Positions 1 through 8,061 of a stretch of 10,167 nt of DNA are shown piece after piece. The translations under genes were made by a program, and so were the position numbers. The notes beneath the pieces were generated by a model that saw only the letters and a list, made by a program, of their open reading frames with translations, was not told the DNA's origin and searched no databases. This stretch comes from JBEBXQ01 sp040391535 (lineage in GTDB: Bacteria > Bacteroidota > Bacteroidia > Cytophagales > Spirosomataceae): the NCBI GenBank assembly GCA_040391535.1, contig JBEBXQ010000156.1, forward strand, positions 1 to 10,167, written 5' to 3'. Each line of letters begins with the position of its first letter. Within the stretch, counting starts at the first letter, position 1.

Positions 1-821
1 TTGCCATGTTCCATACCAATAATACCCTTATACCCTTTAGCATGTAAACGCCTGAAAATATTGGTATAGTTGATCTCACCGGTGAACGGTTCCATCCGAC
101 CCGGATTATCAGCAATCTGAAAACATGCAATTTCGTCCCACGCCTTCTCTATATTAAACAGCAGATTACCCTCGGTAATCTGCTGATGGTAAAGGTCATT
201 CATGATTTTACACGAAGGGCTATCTACCGATTTACAAATACTATACGCCTGGTTTATAGTAGTCAGAAACAAATGGGGGATTTGCCTGTTAACCGGCTCC
301 AATACCATAACCAAACCCTGAGGCTCTAAAATGTCACATGCTCTTTTTAATGCTTCAATCACGTTTGAGGTCTGATATCCCATATCTAAATGACCATTCA
401 GCGTACCTGGCATCACAACCAGCCATTTGGCATTTACCCTTTTAGCTGTCTCCACCGACGTTTTGATATCACTCAGAAATTCATTCAGGCAGTTCTCTTT
501 TCCACTGGTCAGATTCGGCTCGTTCCAATAGTATTTATGTCCGGCCATAACACCCATCATCATGCCGGAGCCTGCCATCTGGGATGCTATTTTATTTTGT
601 ATTTCCGGGGATCTGTATCTCATCCCGTCATCAGTCAATCCTTTAAATCCTACCTCAGCCATGAATTTTAACTGGCTGATCAGGTCATCACCTGCATGGT
701 GTTTAAAGGTGCCGAACTTCGGTGCATAATTTAATCTGAACCGGGCACGATCTGTATGCAGAGGACTTGCTGTAGCAGCGACTCCAAGCACTGATTGTTT
801 AATAAATTTTCTTCTTTCCAT
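1..821 (-). CDS. Exported hydroxypyruvate isomerase-like TIM-barrel protein (sugar phosphate isomerase/epimerase superfamily), 3' end cut by window
   Basis: The reading frame gives 273 residues from ATG at 821 and is still open at base 1, so the C-terminus is missing. The N-terminus MERRKFIKQSVLGVAATASP is a twin-arginine-type leader, which places the protein in the periplasm. The rest matches the xylose isomerase-like TIM barrel of the hydroxypyruvate isomerase group. Visible marks are VLEPVN with E175, NDLYHQQ with D209 and H212, QIADNPGRMEP (235-245), TGEINY (247-252) and the final GMEHG with E271. These correspond to the metal ligands and acidic catalytic residues of the family. Known members isomerise or epimerise small keto sugars or hydroxypyruvate through a divalent metal; the substrate here is unknown. 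The gene starts 14 bases after the SusD stop, so it is probably the last visible gene of the uptake operon and may process the imported ligand. Family assignment is confident; the exact reaction is not. Confidence 0.88.
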   Translation of the reverse strand, partial: MERRKFIKQSVLGVAATASPLHTDRARFRLNYAPKFGTFKHHAGDDLISQLKFMAEVGFKGLTDDGMRYRSPEIQNKIASQMAGSGMMMGVMAGHKYYWNEPNLTSGKENCLNEFLSDIKTSVETAKRVNAKWLVVMPGTLNGHLDMGYQTSNVIEALKRACDILEPQGLVMVLEPVNRQIPHLFLTTINQAYSICKSVDSPSCKIMNDLYHQQITEGNLLFNIEKAWDEIACFQIADNPGRMEPFTGEINYTNIFRRLHAKGYKGIIGMEHG

Positions 822-835
822 CAGAACTGATATTA

Positions 836-2650
836 TTAATAACCCGGATTCTGTTCCAATTGAGGCGCGCGGCTTATTTCATCAAACGGAATGGGAATCC
901 AGTACAGTTTTGCGTCTTTTATATTTCGTGTTTGAGCATCAATTACACTCCAGGTAGTGCGGGAAGTATTCTTACCTGTATCAATGTATTCATTGATCAC
1001 CATACCTTTTGCATTTTTAATACCCGTCAATAATTTCCATCTTCTGATGTCATACCACCGCTGATTTTCAAAAACCAGTTCAATACGCCGCTCATTTCTT
1101 AATTCCTGCTTAAGGTTGGTAGTGACATCAGGCAACCCTGAGCGATTTCGGATCTGATTCAGATAAAGTTGAGCCTGGGCATTCTCTCCCAGTTCAATGG
1201 AAGCTTCGATAAAATTCAATAACACTTCAGCATATCTGAATTCAATCCATGCATTATTATTTTTTTCATCCCTTCCGATCACCTTATCGTCAAGATGTTT
1301 CTTCATCAGATATCCTGTATATCCTCCATCCTCTGGCGTTACCGGTCCCTGCCTGGTGTCAATGCCCGGTATGACCTGGGTTTCAACGCCATTTGTCAAA
1401 TATATTTTAGTTCTCCGATCATAAATGCCCACAGGGTCTCTGTCAGATAAATTTGAAAACCGGGGTTGCCATTTTGCCCCGTCATATAATATACTTCCAT
1501 AGAAGCGGGCTTCTCTGTTATCATAAGGATTGGGGCTGGTATACTTTTCAGAAATGTTAATATAGTTACCTCCTTCATCAATTTTGAAGTGATCGGAAAA
1601 ATCAGACCCGTCGGCCATTCTGAATGCATCCACCAGTTCCTGCGTAGGATTATTTGATCCCCAGTTCCCGTTCCCGTTTGGTCCGTTATGCAGGTTGGTC
1701 TCTCTCAGATCTCCTACATCCTGCCTGAACATTTTCCCCCAGATTACTTCTACATTACTTAAATCCTTCTGCTTGAACAGATCATAATAATTATTTGCTA
1801 TTTCAGTGACATTATTACCACTTAAATCGGCTAAATGGTAGGTTCCGAGGTCCATAATTGCCCTGGCGGCATCTCTGGCTTTTGTCCAAAGCAATTGCCG
1901 GTCAGGATTCCCGTAGGCGATCAGCTTATTATTTACCGTTCCGTCAGCAGTCAGATCACTGGCAGCAAACAATAAAATTCTTGACTTAAGCGCTAAGGCA
2001 GCTGCGTTATTAGCGCGTCCCATTTCTGTTGCTTCTTTCGACCACAAGCTGGTTGCAGCATTGTCACAATCGGATACAATAAAATTGACCGATTCTTCAA
2101 ATGAGGATCTTTGAATATGCGTAATGTCTTCACCTAATTTTACCGGTTTGTCTAAAAGAGGCACACCACCGTAGGTTGTGACCAGCTTTGCATAACAATA
2201 GGCCCTCAGGAACAGCGCTTCTCCTTCCATTCTGCCTATTACACTCAGGTTATCCGGGTTATCAGCATTAGCTTCTTTCAGTACTTCAACTCTTTCTATA
2301 AACTGGTTAATATTATTAATATTGCTATACAAAGTCCAGTTCAGAAAACTGAAATAACTCTCTGTGAACGGTCCTTGATTTGATGAGGTTAATGTTCCTT
2401 CAAGAAATAAATTCGTACCAAAAATGTGTATGAAGTAAATATCATCCGAAATGCCGTCAAGGTTAATAATTGAATCCCACCCGTTGAGGATTTTAAGATT
2501 TCTGTAACATCCTTTAAGGTAATTGTCAACCAGGTTAATATCGGTCCATACGATATTCTCAGAATACCTGTCCCTGGGTTCCTTATCCAGGATATTATCA
2601 CAGGAACCCAATAAAAATAATGCCGGAAATAGTAATATGATCTTTTTCAT
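836..2650 (-). CDS. SusD/RagB-family nutrient-binding outer-membrane lipoprotein
   Basis: This 604-residue protein is the surface lipoprotein partner of the upstream SusC-like transporter, and would bind the ligand and close over the barrel. The leader MKKIILLFPALFLLGSC ends in a lipobox with the lipidated cysteine at position 17, followed by the usual DNILDKEP start of SusD proteins. The N-terminal helical part contains the family signature GEALFLRAYCYAKLVTTYGG (143-162), within the TPR-like region. The C-terminal family block runs from about 516 to 541 (ELRNERRIELVFENQRWYD and following residues), and the protein ends with PIPFDEISRAPQLEQNPGY, as is typical for the family. Length is normal for SusD proteins. 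The gene begins 57 bases after the SusC stop, a usual spacing for the pair. Ligand specificity cannot be read from the sequence. Confidence 0.96.
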   Translation of the reverse strand: MKKIILLFPALFLLGSCDNILDKEPRDRYSENIVWTDINLVDNYLKGCYRNLKILNGWDSIINLDGISDDIYFIHIFGTNLFLEGTLTSSNQGPFTESYFSFLNWTLYSNINNINQFIERVEVLKEANADNPDNLSVIGRMEGEALFLRAYCYAKLVTTYGGVPLLDKPVKLGEDITHIQRSSFEESVNFIVSDCDNAATSLWSKEATEMGRANNAAALALKSRILLFAASDLTADGTVNNKLIAYGNPDRQLLWTKARDAARAIMDLGTYHLADLSGNNVTEIANNYYDLFKQKDLSNVEVIWGKMFRQDVGDLRETNLHNGPNGNGNWGSNNPTQELVDAFRMADGSDFSDHFKIDEGGNYINISEKYTSPNPYDNREARFYGSILYDGAKWQPRFSNLSDRDPVGIYDRRTKIYLTNGVETQVIPGIDTRQGPVTPEDGGYTGYLMKKHLDDKVIGRDEKNNNAWIEFRYAEVLLNFIEASIELGENAQAQLYLNQIRNRSGLPDVTTNLKQELRNERRIELVFENQRWYDIRRWKLLTGIKNAKGMVINEYIDTGKNTSRTTWSVIDAQTRNIKDAKLYWIPIPFDEISRAPQLEQNPGY

Positions 2651-2707
2651 GATAAATCAGGTTTGTTTAGGACAGAAGTTTGAAATTTTGACGGGCAGCA
2701 TTTTATC

Positions 2708-5700
2708 TTAAAAAGAAAAGTTGCCTCCAATTGCAAAAACTGACATCAGCGGATAGGTCTGGGTATTCAGCACTTCAGGATCCGTAATCTTATTCTTGTT
2801 ATATAACAGAAATAAATTCTGACCGGAAACATAAATTTCGGCATGCTTAATCCGCAGATTTTTCACCAGTTTATCCGGGAAGCCATACGCGATCTGGACA
2901 TTTTTAAGTCGGGCGTAGCCTACTTTATGGAATCCGTAATCGGTCAGGTAATTCTGTCTCCAATACTCTTCGACTCTATCAAAAGCTCTGGGTTTATCAG
3001 CAACCGTATTCAGGGGAGTCCATCTGCCCACGGCATCATATTTATAATAATTACCGGACGTCCCCTGATTCGCAAATGAGTATACATTTCTAACCGCATT
3101 TTCAACGCCCTGGATCAGAAAAGAAAGGCTCAGGTTTTTGTAAGACAGGTTTCCTGATAATCCGAATATGATTTCAGGATCTTCAGTCCGGGGTAAAAGA
3201 TACCGGTCATCAGGTGTAATTTCACCATCACCGTCCGTATCCTCAATGATCAGGTCACCGGGCCTGGCACCCGAAACATGGGGCATAGCGTTAACCTGTT
3301 CATCGTCCCTGAAAACACCGATTGACTTATACAATAAATTTGCACCCTGTGGTTTACCGGTTCTGATCTGGCTGGCTACACTTCTTTTGGGTTCGTCAAA
3401 TTCAACAATTTTATTTCGGACAAACGAAAAAGTTCCGTTGATCCTGTACGAAAAGTCTCCCGCTTTTCCGTTATAACCGGTCATTACTTCAAACCCTTTA
3501 TTGTCAACAATTCCAAAGTTTTCATCGGGTAGTGTCAGGCCTGTAAATTCAGGTACAGAAGCGTTCCTTTTTATCAGAATATTACTTCTTCTTTCTTTAA
3601 AAAAGTCGATTTCAAGGTTTAACCGGTTATTGAAGAAATAAGATTCGAAGCCAACGTTCACAATATTTGCAACCTCCCAGGTAATGTTAGGATTTGGTGA
3701 TCCGCTTTGGTAAAGTGCAGGAGAATAATCAGCATCACTACCATAAACTCCGCCGGCTCCGAAATTATAACTGGACAGGTATTGAAAAGCCGGCACCAGG
3801 TCATTACCCATTTTAGCCCACGAAGCCTTCAGTTTGAATTCATTGATTGAGCTAAGCGTATTTTTCCACCAATCATGTTCTGAAACACGCCATCCGGCTA
3901 AAATACTCGGGAAATTACCCCATCTGCCGGATTCTTTAGAAAAACGTACCGATCCGTCACGTCGGAAACCTATCTGTAGAAGATATTTTTCATCGTAGTT
4001 ATAGTTGATCCGGGAAATGAAATTCACCCTGGAATCATCTTCAGCAGTGCCACTATTATCTTTCTGGGCGTCACCGCCGGCAAATAAATAAGGTAACTGG
4101 TCAGAATTGAAATATCTTCTGAAAGCGGATATTCCCTGTCCGGCATAAACGGCATTCTCATAGGCTACAAATCCGCTGAAATTATGTACATTACCTACTG
4201 TTTTCTGGTAAGACATCCTCAGGTTAAATGACCGGTTAACATTGTCATTGTAAGTATCCCGTAATCTTGGCTCCGCTACAATTCCTGCTCTGTAAGGAAT
4301 GATGAAATCCTCTCCGTTCTCAACGCCTGTATTACCGGCAGCCAGGTATCCGGCTTTATCGAAGTCGTACAGATAATAAGGTTTTTCAAAGAATTTCCTT
4401 TTCCCGAAATATTTATCGTATGAATAGGAAGCATCAATTTTAAGGTTTTCAATACCGGGGACTTTCAGTCCGGCTGATAAAATATTATTGCTCCGGAATT
4501 TATCCTCATGATCAAACCCTGGCTCAAAAGATGCAGAAACCATTGGCTGATCACCATATTCAATATCAGGACCAGGTTTATCGGTTCCGGGAAATACCGC
4601 ATGTTTATGAGGAAAATTTCTGATAATTGAAGTAAATACATTATTGGATGATTTGACAGACCTCTTTGCATTTTCAATGGAACCGTTAATATCCAATCCC
4701 ATATTGAGGTACTTATTGATCTGCACGTCCACTCTCCCTTTTAAATTGATACGTCCAAATGTATTTCCTGAATTCCGATAAATCCCATCTTCATTCATCG
4801 ACCCCAGTGATGCATAATAATTCACATTGGAAGATCCTCCATTTACAGAAAAATTGTGATTCCTGATACTGCTTCTGTCGGCAAGAGCTTCTTTATACCA
4901 GTTTGTATTGGGGTGCGTCCATGGGAATTTTCCACTTTTTAACTTGTCAATATCATCCTGAGAAAAGGTCATATTGGTTTCGGCAATTCCTCTGTAGGTT
5001 TCCACTTCCCTGATCATTTCTGCGTATTCCCATGAAGAGGCCAGTTCGGGCAGCTGAGTCGGCTTTTGAAAGCCTTCGTAGAATTTATAGTTAAATACCG
5101 GCCCCGAATTTGTACTTCCGCTTTTGGTAGTAATCAGAATAACACCATTTGCAGCTCTGGCTCCGTATATGGCAGCGGCAGCATCTTTCAAAACACTGAT
5201 ACTTTCGATGTCTTCCATATTCACCGAGTTCAGATCCCTTCCCTGAATACCGTCTATCACTACAAGCGGAGCATTATTGCCCAGGGTTGATTTACCCCGT
5301 ATCAGAATATTTGCCGCATTGCTACCGGGTTCACCACTTCTTTGCTGTACCATTACCCCCGGCATACGACCGGCAATTGCATTAGAGATATTGGGTACAG
5401 GAGAGAGTGAAAGTTCCTTGCCTGATACAGTGGCTATGGAACCTACCACATTTACTTTCTTTTGTGTTCCATATCCAACCACTACCACTTCTTCCAGTGC
5501 TTTTTCATCCGATAGCAACTTCACATTTAAACTACTCATGTTCCCAACGTGGATTTCCTGAGACAAATACCCTACAAATGAAAATACAAGAATGGGGTTC
5601 TCTTCGGCTGAATTCAATGTAAAGCCTCCTTTTTCATCTGATATGACACCACTTTGTGTCCCTTTTATTACAATACTCACGCCAGGTAGCGGTTCATTGT

Positions 5701-6142
5701 TTTCATCCGTTACAACCCCTGAAATCGTCCTGTTGATGTTATGATATTCTCTGTTAATGAGGTCATGATTGATCAGAGGTTGCTGTGTTTCCTTTGGCTT
5801 TTCAGCTTTTAACAGTATTCTGTTATCCCTGGCTAAATAAGTGACCGATAAGGGCTGTAAAAGTTCCTTTAAAACTAAATCGAGCTTAATGTTTTTAACA
5901 TTCATGGTTACTTCCTTATGTACGTCTACAGTTTCCGGACTATAGAAAAAATGTACATTGGCCTGATCTTCAATCAGAGAAAGTACGCTTTTGAATTTAG
6001 CGTTTTTAACTGCTATAGATACTTTTTTATCCAGTACATTCTGACTTGTAAAGGCATGTCCGCTGCATAGCATAAAAATCAGGAGCAGCGGCAAAACAAT
6101 ACTCTTTAAATCCAATAGCTGGATTCGTTTGACTTTATTCAT
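2708..6142 (-). CDS. SusC/RagA-family TonB-dependent outer-membrane transporter with N-terminal STN signalling domain
   Basis: This 1144-residue protein imports a ligand across the outer membrane using TonB energy and probably also senses it. From the N-terminus it shows a signal peptide (about 1-30, basic MNKVKRIQ then a hydrophobic stretch), an STN domain (about 40-115), a carboxypeptidase-regulatory-like beta domain (about 140-212, ISGVVTDENNEPLPGVSI) and a TonB-box-like linker EEVVVVGYGTQKK (217-229). Next come the plug, which ends in the SusC signature VLKDAAAAIYGARAANG (317-333), and then the beta barrel to a terminal phenylalanine. A calcium-loop-like segment DTDGDGEITPDD lies near 968-979. 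The start is placed at ATG 6142 rather than the in-frame TTG at 6151, because the ATG directly begins a proper signal peptide. The STN extension is the hallmark of transducers that signal to a FecR anti-sigma, and such a gene lies immediately upstream. The SusD partner follows. Confidence 0.97.
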   Translation of the reverse strand: MNKVKRIQLLDLKSIVLPLLLIFMLCSGHAFTSQNVLDKKVSIAVKNAKFKSVLSLIEDQANVHFFYSPETVDVHKEVTMNVKNIKLDLVLKELLQPLSVTYLARDNRILLKAEKPKETQQPLINHDLINREYHNINRTISGVVTDENNEPLPGVSIVIKGTQSGVISDEKGGFTLNSAEENPILVFSFVGYLSQEIHVGNMSSLNVKLLSDEKALEEVVVVGYGTQKKVNVVGSIATVSGKELSLSPVPNISNAIAGRMPGVMVQQRSGEPGSNAANILIRGKSTLGNNAPLVVIDGIQGRDLNSVNMEDIESISVLKDAAAAIYGARAANGVILITTKSGSTNSGPVFNYKFYEGFQKPTQLPELASSWEYAEMIREVETYRGIAETNMTFSQDDIDKLKSGKFPWTHPNTNWYKEALADRSSIRNHNFSVNGGSSNVNYYASLGSMNEDGIYRNSGNTFGRINLKGRVDVQINKYLNMGLDINGSIENAKRSVKSSNNVFTSIIRNFPHKHAVFPGTDKPGPDIEYGDQPMVSASFEPGFDHEDKFRSNNILSAGLKVPGIENLKIDASYSYDKYFGKRKFFEKPYYLYDFDKAGYLAAGNTGVENGEDFIIPYRAGIVAEPRLRDTYNDNVNRSFNLRMSYQKTVGNVHNFSGFVAYENAVYAGQGISAFRRYFNSDQLPYLFAGGDAQKDNSGTAEDDSRVNFISRINYNYDEKYLLQIGFRRDGSVRFSKESGRWGNFPSILAGWRVSEHDWWKNTLSSINEFKLKASWAKMGNDLVPAFQYLSSYNFGAGGVYGSDADYSPALYQSGSPNPNITWEVANIVNVGFESYFFNNRLNLEIDFFKERRSNILIKRNASVPEFTGLTLPDENFGIVDNKGFEVMTGYNGKAGDFSYRINGTFSFVRNKIVEFDEPKRSVASQIRTGKPQGANLLYKSIGVFRDDEQVNAMPHVSGARPGDLIIEDTDGDGEITPDDRYLLPRTEDPEIIFGLSGNLSYKNLSLSFLIQGVENAVRNVYSFANQGTSGNYYKYDAVGRWTPLNTVADKPRAFDRVEEYWRQNYLTDYGFHKVGYARLKNVQIAYGFPDKLVKNLRIKHAEIYVSGQNLFLLYNKNKITDPEVLNTQTYPLMSVFAIGGNFSF

Positions 6143-6232
6143 AAAATTCAAGTTTAGGAATTAGGAATTTAAACAAATGATAAAATATGCCTGATGCCGG
6201 GTAGTCTGTAATATCAGTTAAAACTCAAAACA
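6143..6232 (-). promoter_or_regulatory. FecR-SusC spacer, possible internal promoter or leader
   Basis: This 90-base spacer is the widest inside the left-hand block, large enough for a second promoter in front of the transporter gene. The minus strand at 6182-6174 reads TATCATTTG, a -7-like match with one base too many in the spacer, about 31 bases before the SusC start codon. FecI/FecR-type systems often have the transporter under its own sigma-dependent promoter, which would fit. No -33-like element at a normal distance is visible. Confidence 0.25.
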
Positions 6233-7237
6233 TTACTTCCCTTCATTACCCATGATAAAAATAGTAGACCCCCGGAGTTCATACCTGGCATTGAGTACTT
6301 CACAAATAAAATCCAGTTGCTGATACATATCTATTCCGTTCAGGTTTCCGGTTACACTACTCTTATTTAAAACCGGATTTACTACTACTATCTCAATTCC
6401 ATACGATTCCTGCATCAGCGATAAAACATTCTCGATTCTGCTCTCATTAAAATTAAAGTCAGCTGGTTGATCTTCTTTGGTAATGATCTTCGGAAAATCT
6501 ACTAAATCGTGCCGGAGTGTTTTTAACTCTGTATCATATACGATCTTATGATTCGGCGATACGATTACACCGTCACGCTTCATATCAGAACCGGCACCTT
6601 TTGTGTATACCGACACTTTACCGGTTACTACTGATACTTCAATTTTCCTGTTTTTTTCTTCGGGTTTAATATAAAAACTGGTACCCAGCACTTCTGTAAC
6701 CAAACCATCCGAATAAACCAGAAACGGTTGCCTGGCATTTTTTCTGATATCAAAATAGGCCCCTCCCTTTAATTGAACACTTCGGTTGACCACACCAAAT
6801 TTTTCGTCTATTATAATGCTCGCATCAGCCTCAAGTAAAACAGTGCTGCTATCCGGCAGAAGAATTAACTGACCCTTTTTCCCTCCATTTTTGGACTCTA
6901 TACCTACCAATGTGTTACTCTCTTTGCTATTATCCGTTTTGGAATGCAACAATTGGCTGAATATGATCAGCAATGCGCAGGCTACAAGCCCAAGGGTTAC
7001 TTTAATCACACTCCGGTAAAAACCACGCGGTCTATGGGCAACACCCATCTCATTTTTCAACAACAGCCACATGCGTGTTCTTGTCTCAACAGCCTCCTCT
7101 TCATTAACGAAAATCAGATGCTCTCTTAATTCCCCGGATACCGCATCTAGCCATTCTTCCAAACGTATTAATTCTTCAGGAGTACATTGACTTTGGCTAA
7201 ATTTCTCAGACAATTCCTCAAATTCCTGCTGTGTCAT
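6233..7237 (-). CDS. FecR-family anti-sigma factor with DUF4974-like C-terminal domain
   Basis: This 334-residue inner-membrane regulator would hold the ECF sigma factor encoded just upstream and release it on a signal from the SusC-type transducer. The cytoplasmic N-terminal part (1-75) is acidic and helical, including EELIRLEEWLDAVSGELREH, and is expected to bind sigma. A single membrane segment spans about 76-97. The periplasmic part has a FecR domain (about 115-212) with LILLPDSSTVLLEADASI, VQLKGGAYFDI and the family motif VLGTSFYI (183-190). A DUF4974-type domain follows (about 262-330), with FNFNESRIENVLSLMQ at its start. The gene starts 10 bases after the sigma stop codon, indicating translation from the same transcript. 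Length and architecture are normal for Bacteroidetes FecR proteins. No frameshift or missing part is seen. Confidence 0.95.
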   Translation of the reverse strand: MTQQEFEELSEKFSQSQCTPEELIRLEEWLDAVSGELREHLIFVNEEEAVETRTRMWLLLKNEMGVAHRPRGFYRSVIKVTLGLVACALLIIFSQLLHSKTDNSKESNTLVGIESKNGGKKGQLILLPDSSTVLLEADASIIIDEKFGVVNRSVQLKGGAYFDIRKNARQPFLVYSDGLVTEVLGTSFYIKPEEKNRKIEVSVVTGKVSVYTKGAGSDMKRDGVIVSPNHKIVYDTELKTLRHDLVDFPKIITKEDQPADFNFNESRIENVLSLMQESYGIEIVVVNPVLNKSSVTGNLNGIDMYQQLDFICEVLNARYELRGSTIFIMGNEGK

Positions 7238-7247
7238 ATTATTCTCA

Positions 7248-7805
7248 TTAATTGTTTGAATTATAATCCTTTAAATGATGTCTCATTATTTTTAAGGATT
7301 TGGTAATATGATATTCAACAGCTTTTTCAGTCAAACCCATTTCCAATGCAATTTTCCTGACCGGCAATTCCTCTATTTTATGCATCCGGAATATCAGCGC
7401 TGTTTTCTGAGGAACCTTATTTAACACCTTTTCTATGGCATTATTCAATCTGTTTTCATTAAACAATACATCGGTATCGATACTGTCAATAAAATCCTGG
7501 CCGGATTGATAATCTTTATACTTCCGGAATCTGATTTGTGACTTTATATATCGGTTAATATGATTTCTTGCTGATATGTAGAGATATAGCTTCAGATTCC
7601 TGATTTCACAAGTCTTCCTGTTATTCCATAAGCCCAGCATCAATTCATGAATAATTTCTTCCGTTTCCTCTTTAGAACCGATTTGCTGGTAAACAAAACC
7701 AAAAAGCTGCCTCCAATATCTGTTATATAGTATTTCAAACGCTCTCTCATCGTCGCTTCTCAATAACCCAACTAAAATATCATCTGAAGTATGGTGATTA
7801 TTCAT
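7248..7805 (-). CDS. ECF RNA polymerase sigma-70 factor, Bacteroidetes FecI-like type
   Basis: This 185-residue protein has the two-domain layout of an ECF sigma factor. Region 2 covers about 20-90, starting with DDERAFEILYNRYWRQLFGF and containing EETEEIIHELMLGLW and the YLYISARNHINRYIKS stretch, which contribute to core binding and -10 recognition. Region 4 covers about 120-175, with VPQKTALIFRMHKIEELPVR and a helix-turn-helix around KIALEMGLTEKAVEYHITKS that would read the -35 element. The length and the way region 4 opens are typical of the Bacteroidetes sigma family found next to FecR and SusC genes. It is the first gene of the left-hand block, after a 256-base non-coding gap, so the regulator pair probably heads the operon. 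By analogy with FecI/FecR it would activate expression of the downstream transporter, and perhaps its own. Confidence 0.95.
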   Translation of the reverse strand: MNNHHTSDDILVGLLRSDDERAFEILYNRYWRQLFGFVYQQIGSKEETEEIIHELMLGLWNNRKTCEIRNLKLYLYISARNHINRYIKSQIRFRKYKDYQSGQDFIDSIDTDVLFNENRLNNAIEKVLNKVPQKTALIFRMHKIEELPVRKIALEMGLTEKAVEYHITKSLKIMRHHLKDYNSNN

Positions 7806-7855
7806 TCTAAATCAGAATTTTGATTAAGGTTCACTTTCTCACCAAAACCCCTAAA

Positions 7856-7863
7856 GAAAACTA
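7856..7863 (-). promoter_or_regulatory. Weak candidate -7 element for the sigma-factor operon
   Basis: On the minus strand these bases read TAGTTTTC, matching the Bacteroidetes primary-sigma -7 consensus TAnnTTTG at five of its six fixed positions. The position implies a leader of roughly 45-50 bases before the sigma start codon. No convincing -33 TTG-type element is found at the right distance, and AT-rich sequence produces such matches by chance, so this is only a candidate. Confidence 0.2.
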
Positions 7864-7881
7864 TATTATTTTTTATAATAT
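7863..7881. repeat. Perfect 7-base inverted repeat around a T5/A5 loop
   Basis: The plus strand reads atattat, five t, then ataatat, so the two arms are exact complements. It abuts the weak -7 candidate on its upstream side. It could be an operator or a strand-opening AT stretch, or simply an effect of the AT-rich composition. As an all-AT stem it is too weak to act as a terminator. Confidence 0.4.
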
Positions 7882-7938
7882 TTCTATTCACATTCCCTTT
7901 TGCTCTGATTCCAGCTTCAGGAAAGCGATTCATGTATA

Positions 7939-7966
7939 TTTCTCATACACTTATACTATTGAGAAA
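7939..7966. repeat. 7-base inverted repeat TTTCTCA...TGAGAAA with 14-base spacer
   Basis: The arms tttctca (7939-7945) and tgagaaa (7960-7966) are exact complements separated by 14 bases. It sits between the DUF3604 stop and the sigma-factor start. No T-run follows on either strand at the right place, so a regulator-binding site is more plausible than a terminator, but neither is shown. Confidence 0.35.
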
Positions 7967-8061
7967 ACACCGATACAACACCGGAAAACGATCAGCTAAA
8001 CCGTTCCTTAATACAGCACATTCACCCGACCGGCCCGATACAAAATAAAAATTCGCACCCC

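Larger units (their letters stand above)
7806..8061 (-). promoter_or_regulatory. Non-coding gap upstream of the ECF sigma factor, probable operon promoter region
   Basis: This 256-base gap holds no credible reading frame and is the longest non-coding stretch in the window. It lies directly ahead of the sigma/anti-sigma/SusCD block, so the promoter for that block is most likely here. The half nearer the sigma gene is very AT-rich and contains two inverted repeats, at 7863-7881 and 7939-7966. No clear terminator with a stem and T-run is seen after the DUF3604 stop, so read-through from that gene cannot be excluded. Confidence 0.5.

Noticed and set aside
390..671. A 93-codon plus-strand open frame at the left end
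   Set aside because: It is antisense to the TIM-barrel isomerase gene, whose motifs and leader are clear on the minus strand.
2659..2702. A 14-codon minus-strand frame (starting MLPVKIS) between SusC and SusD
   Set aside because: It has no recognisable content and no sign of selection; such a short frame is expected by chance in a spacer.
7939..7966. Inverted repeat as a terminator for the DUF3604 gene
   Set aside because: The stem is short with a long loop, lies about 100 bases past the stop, and is not followed by a T-run on the minus strand.
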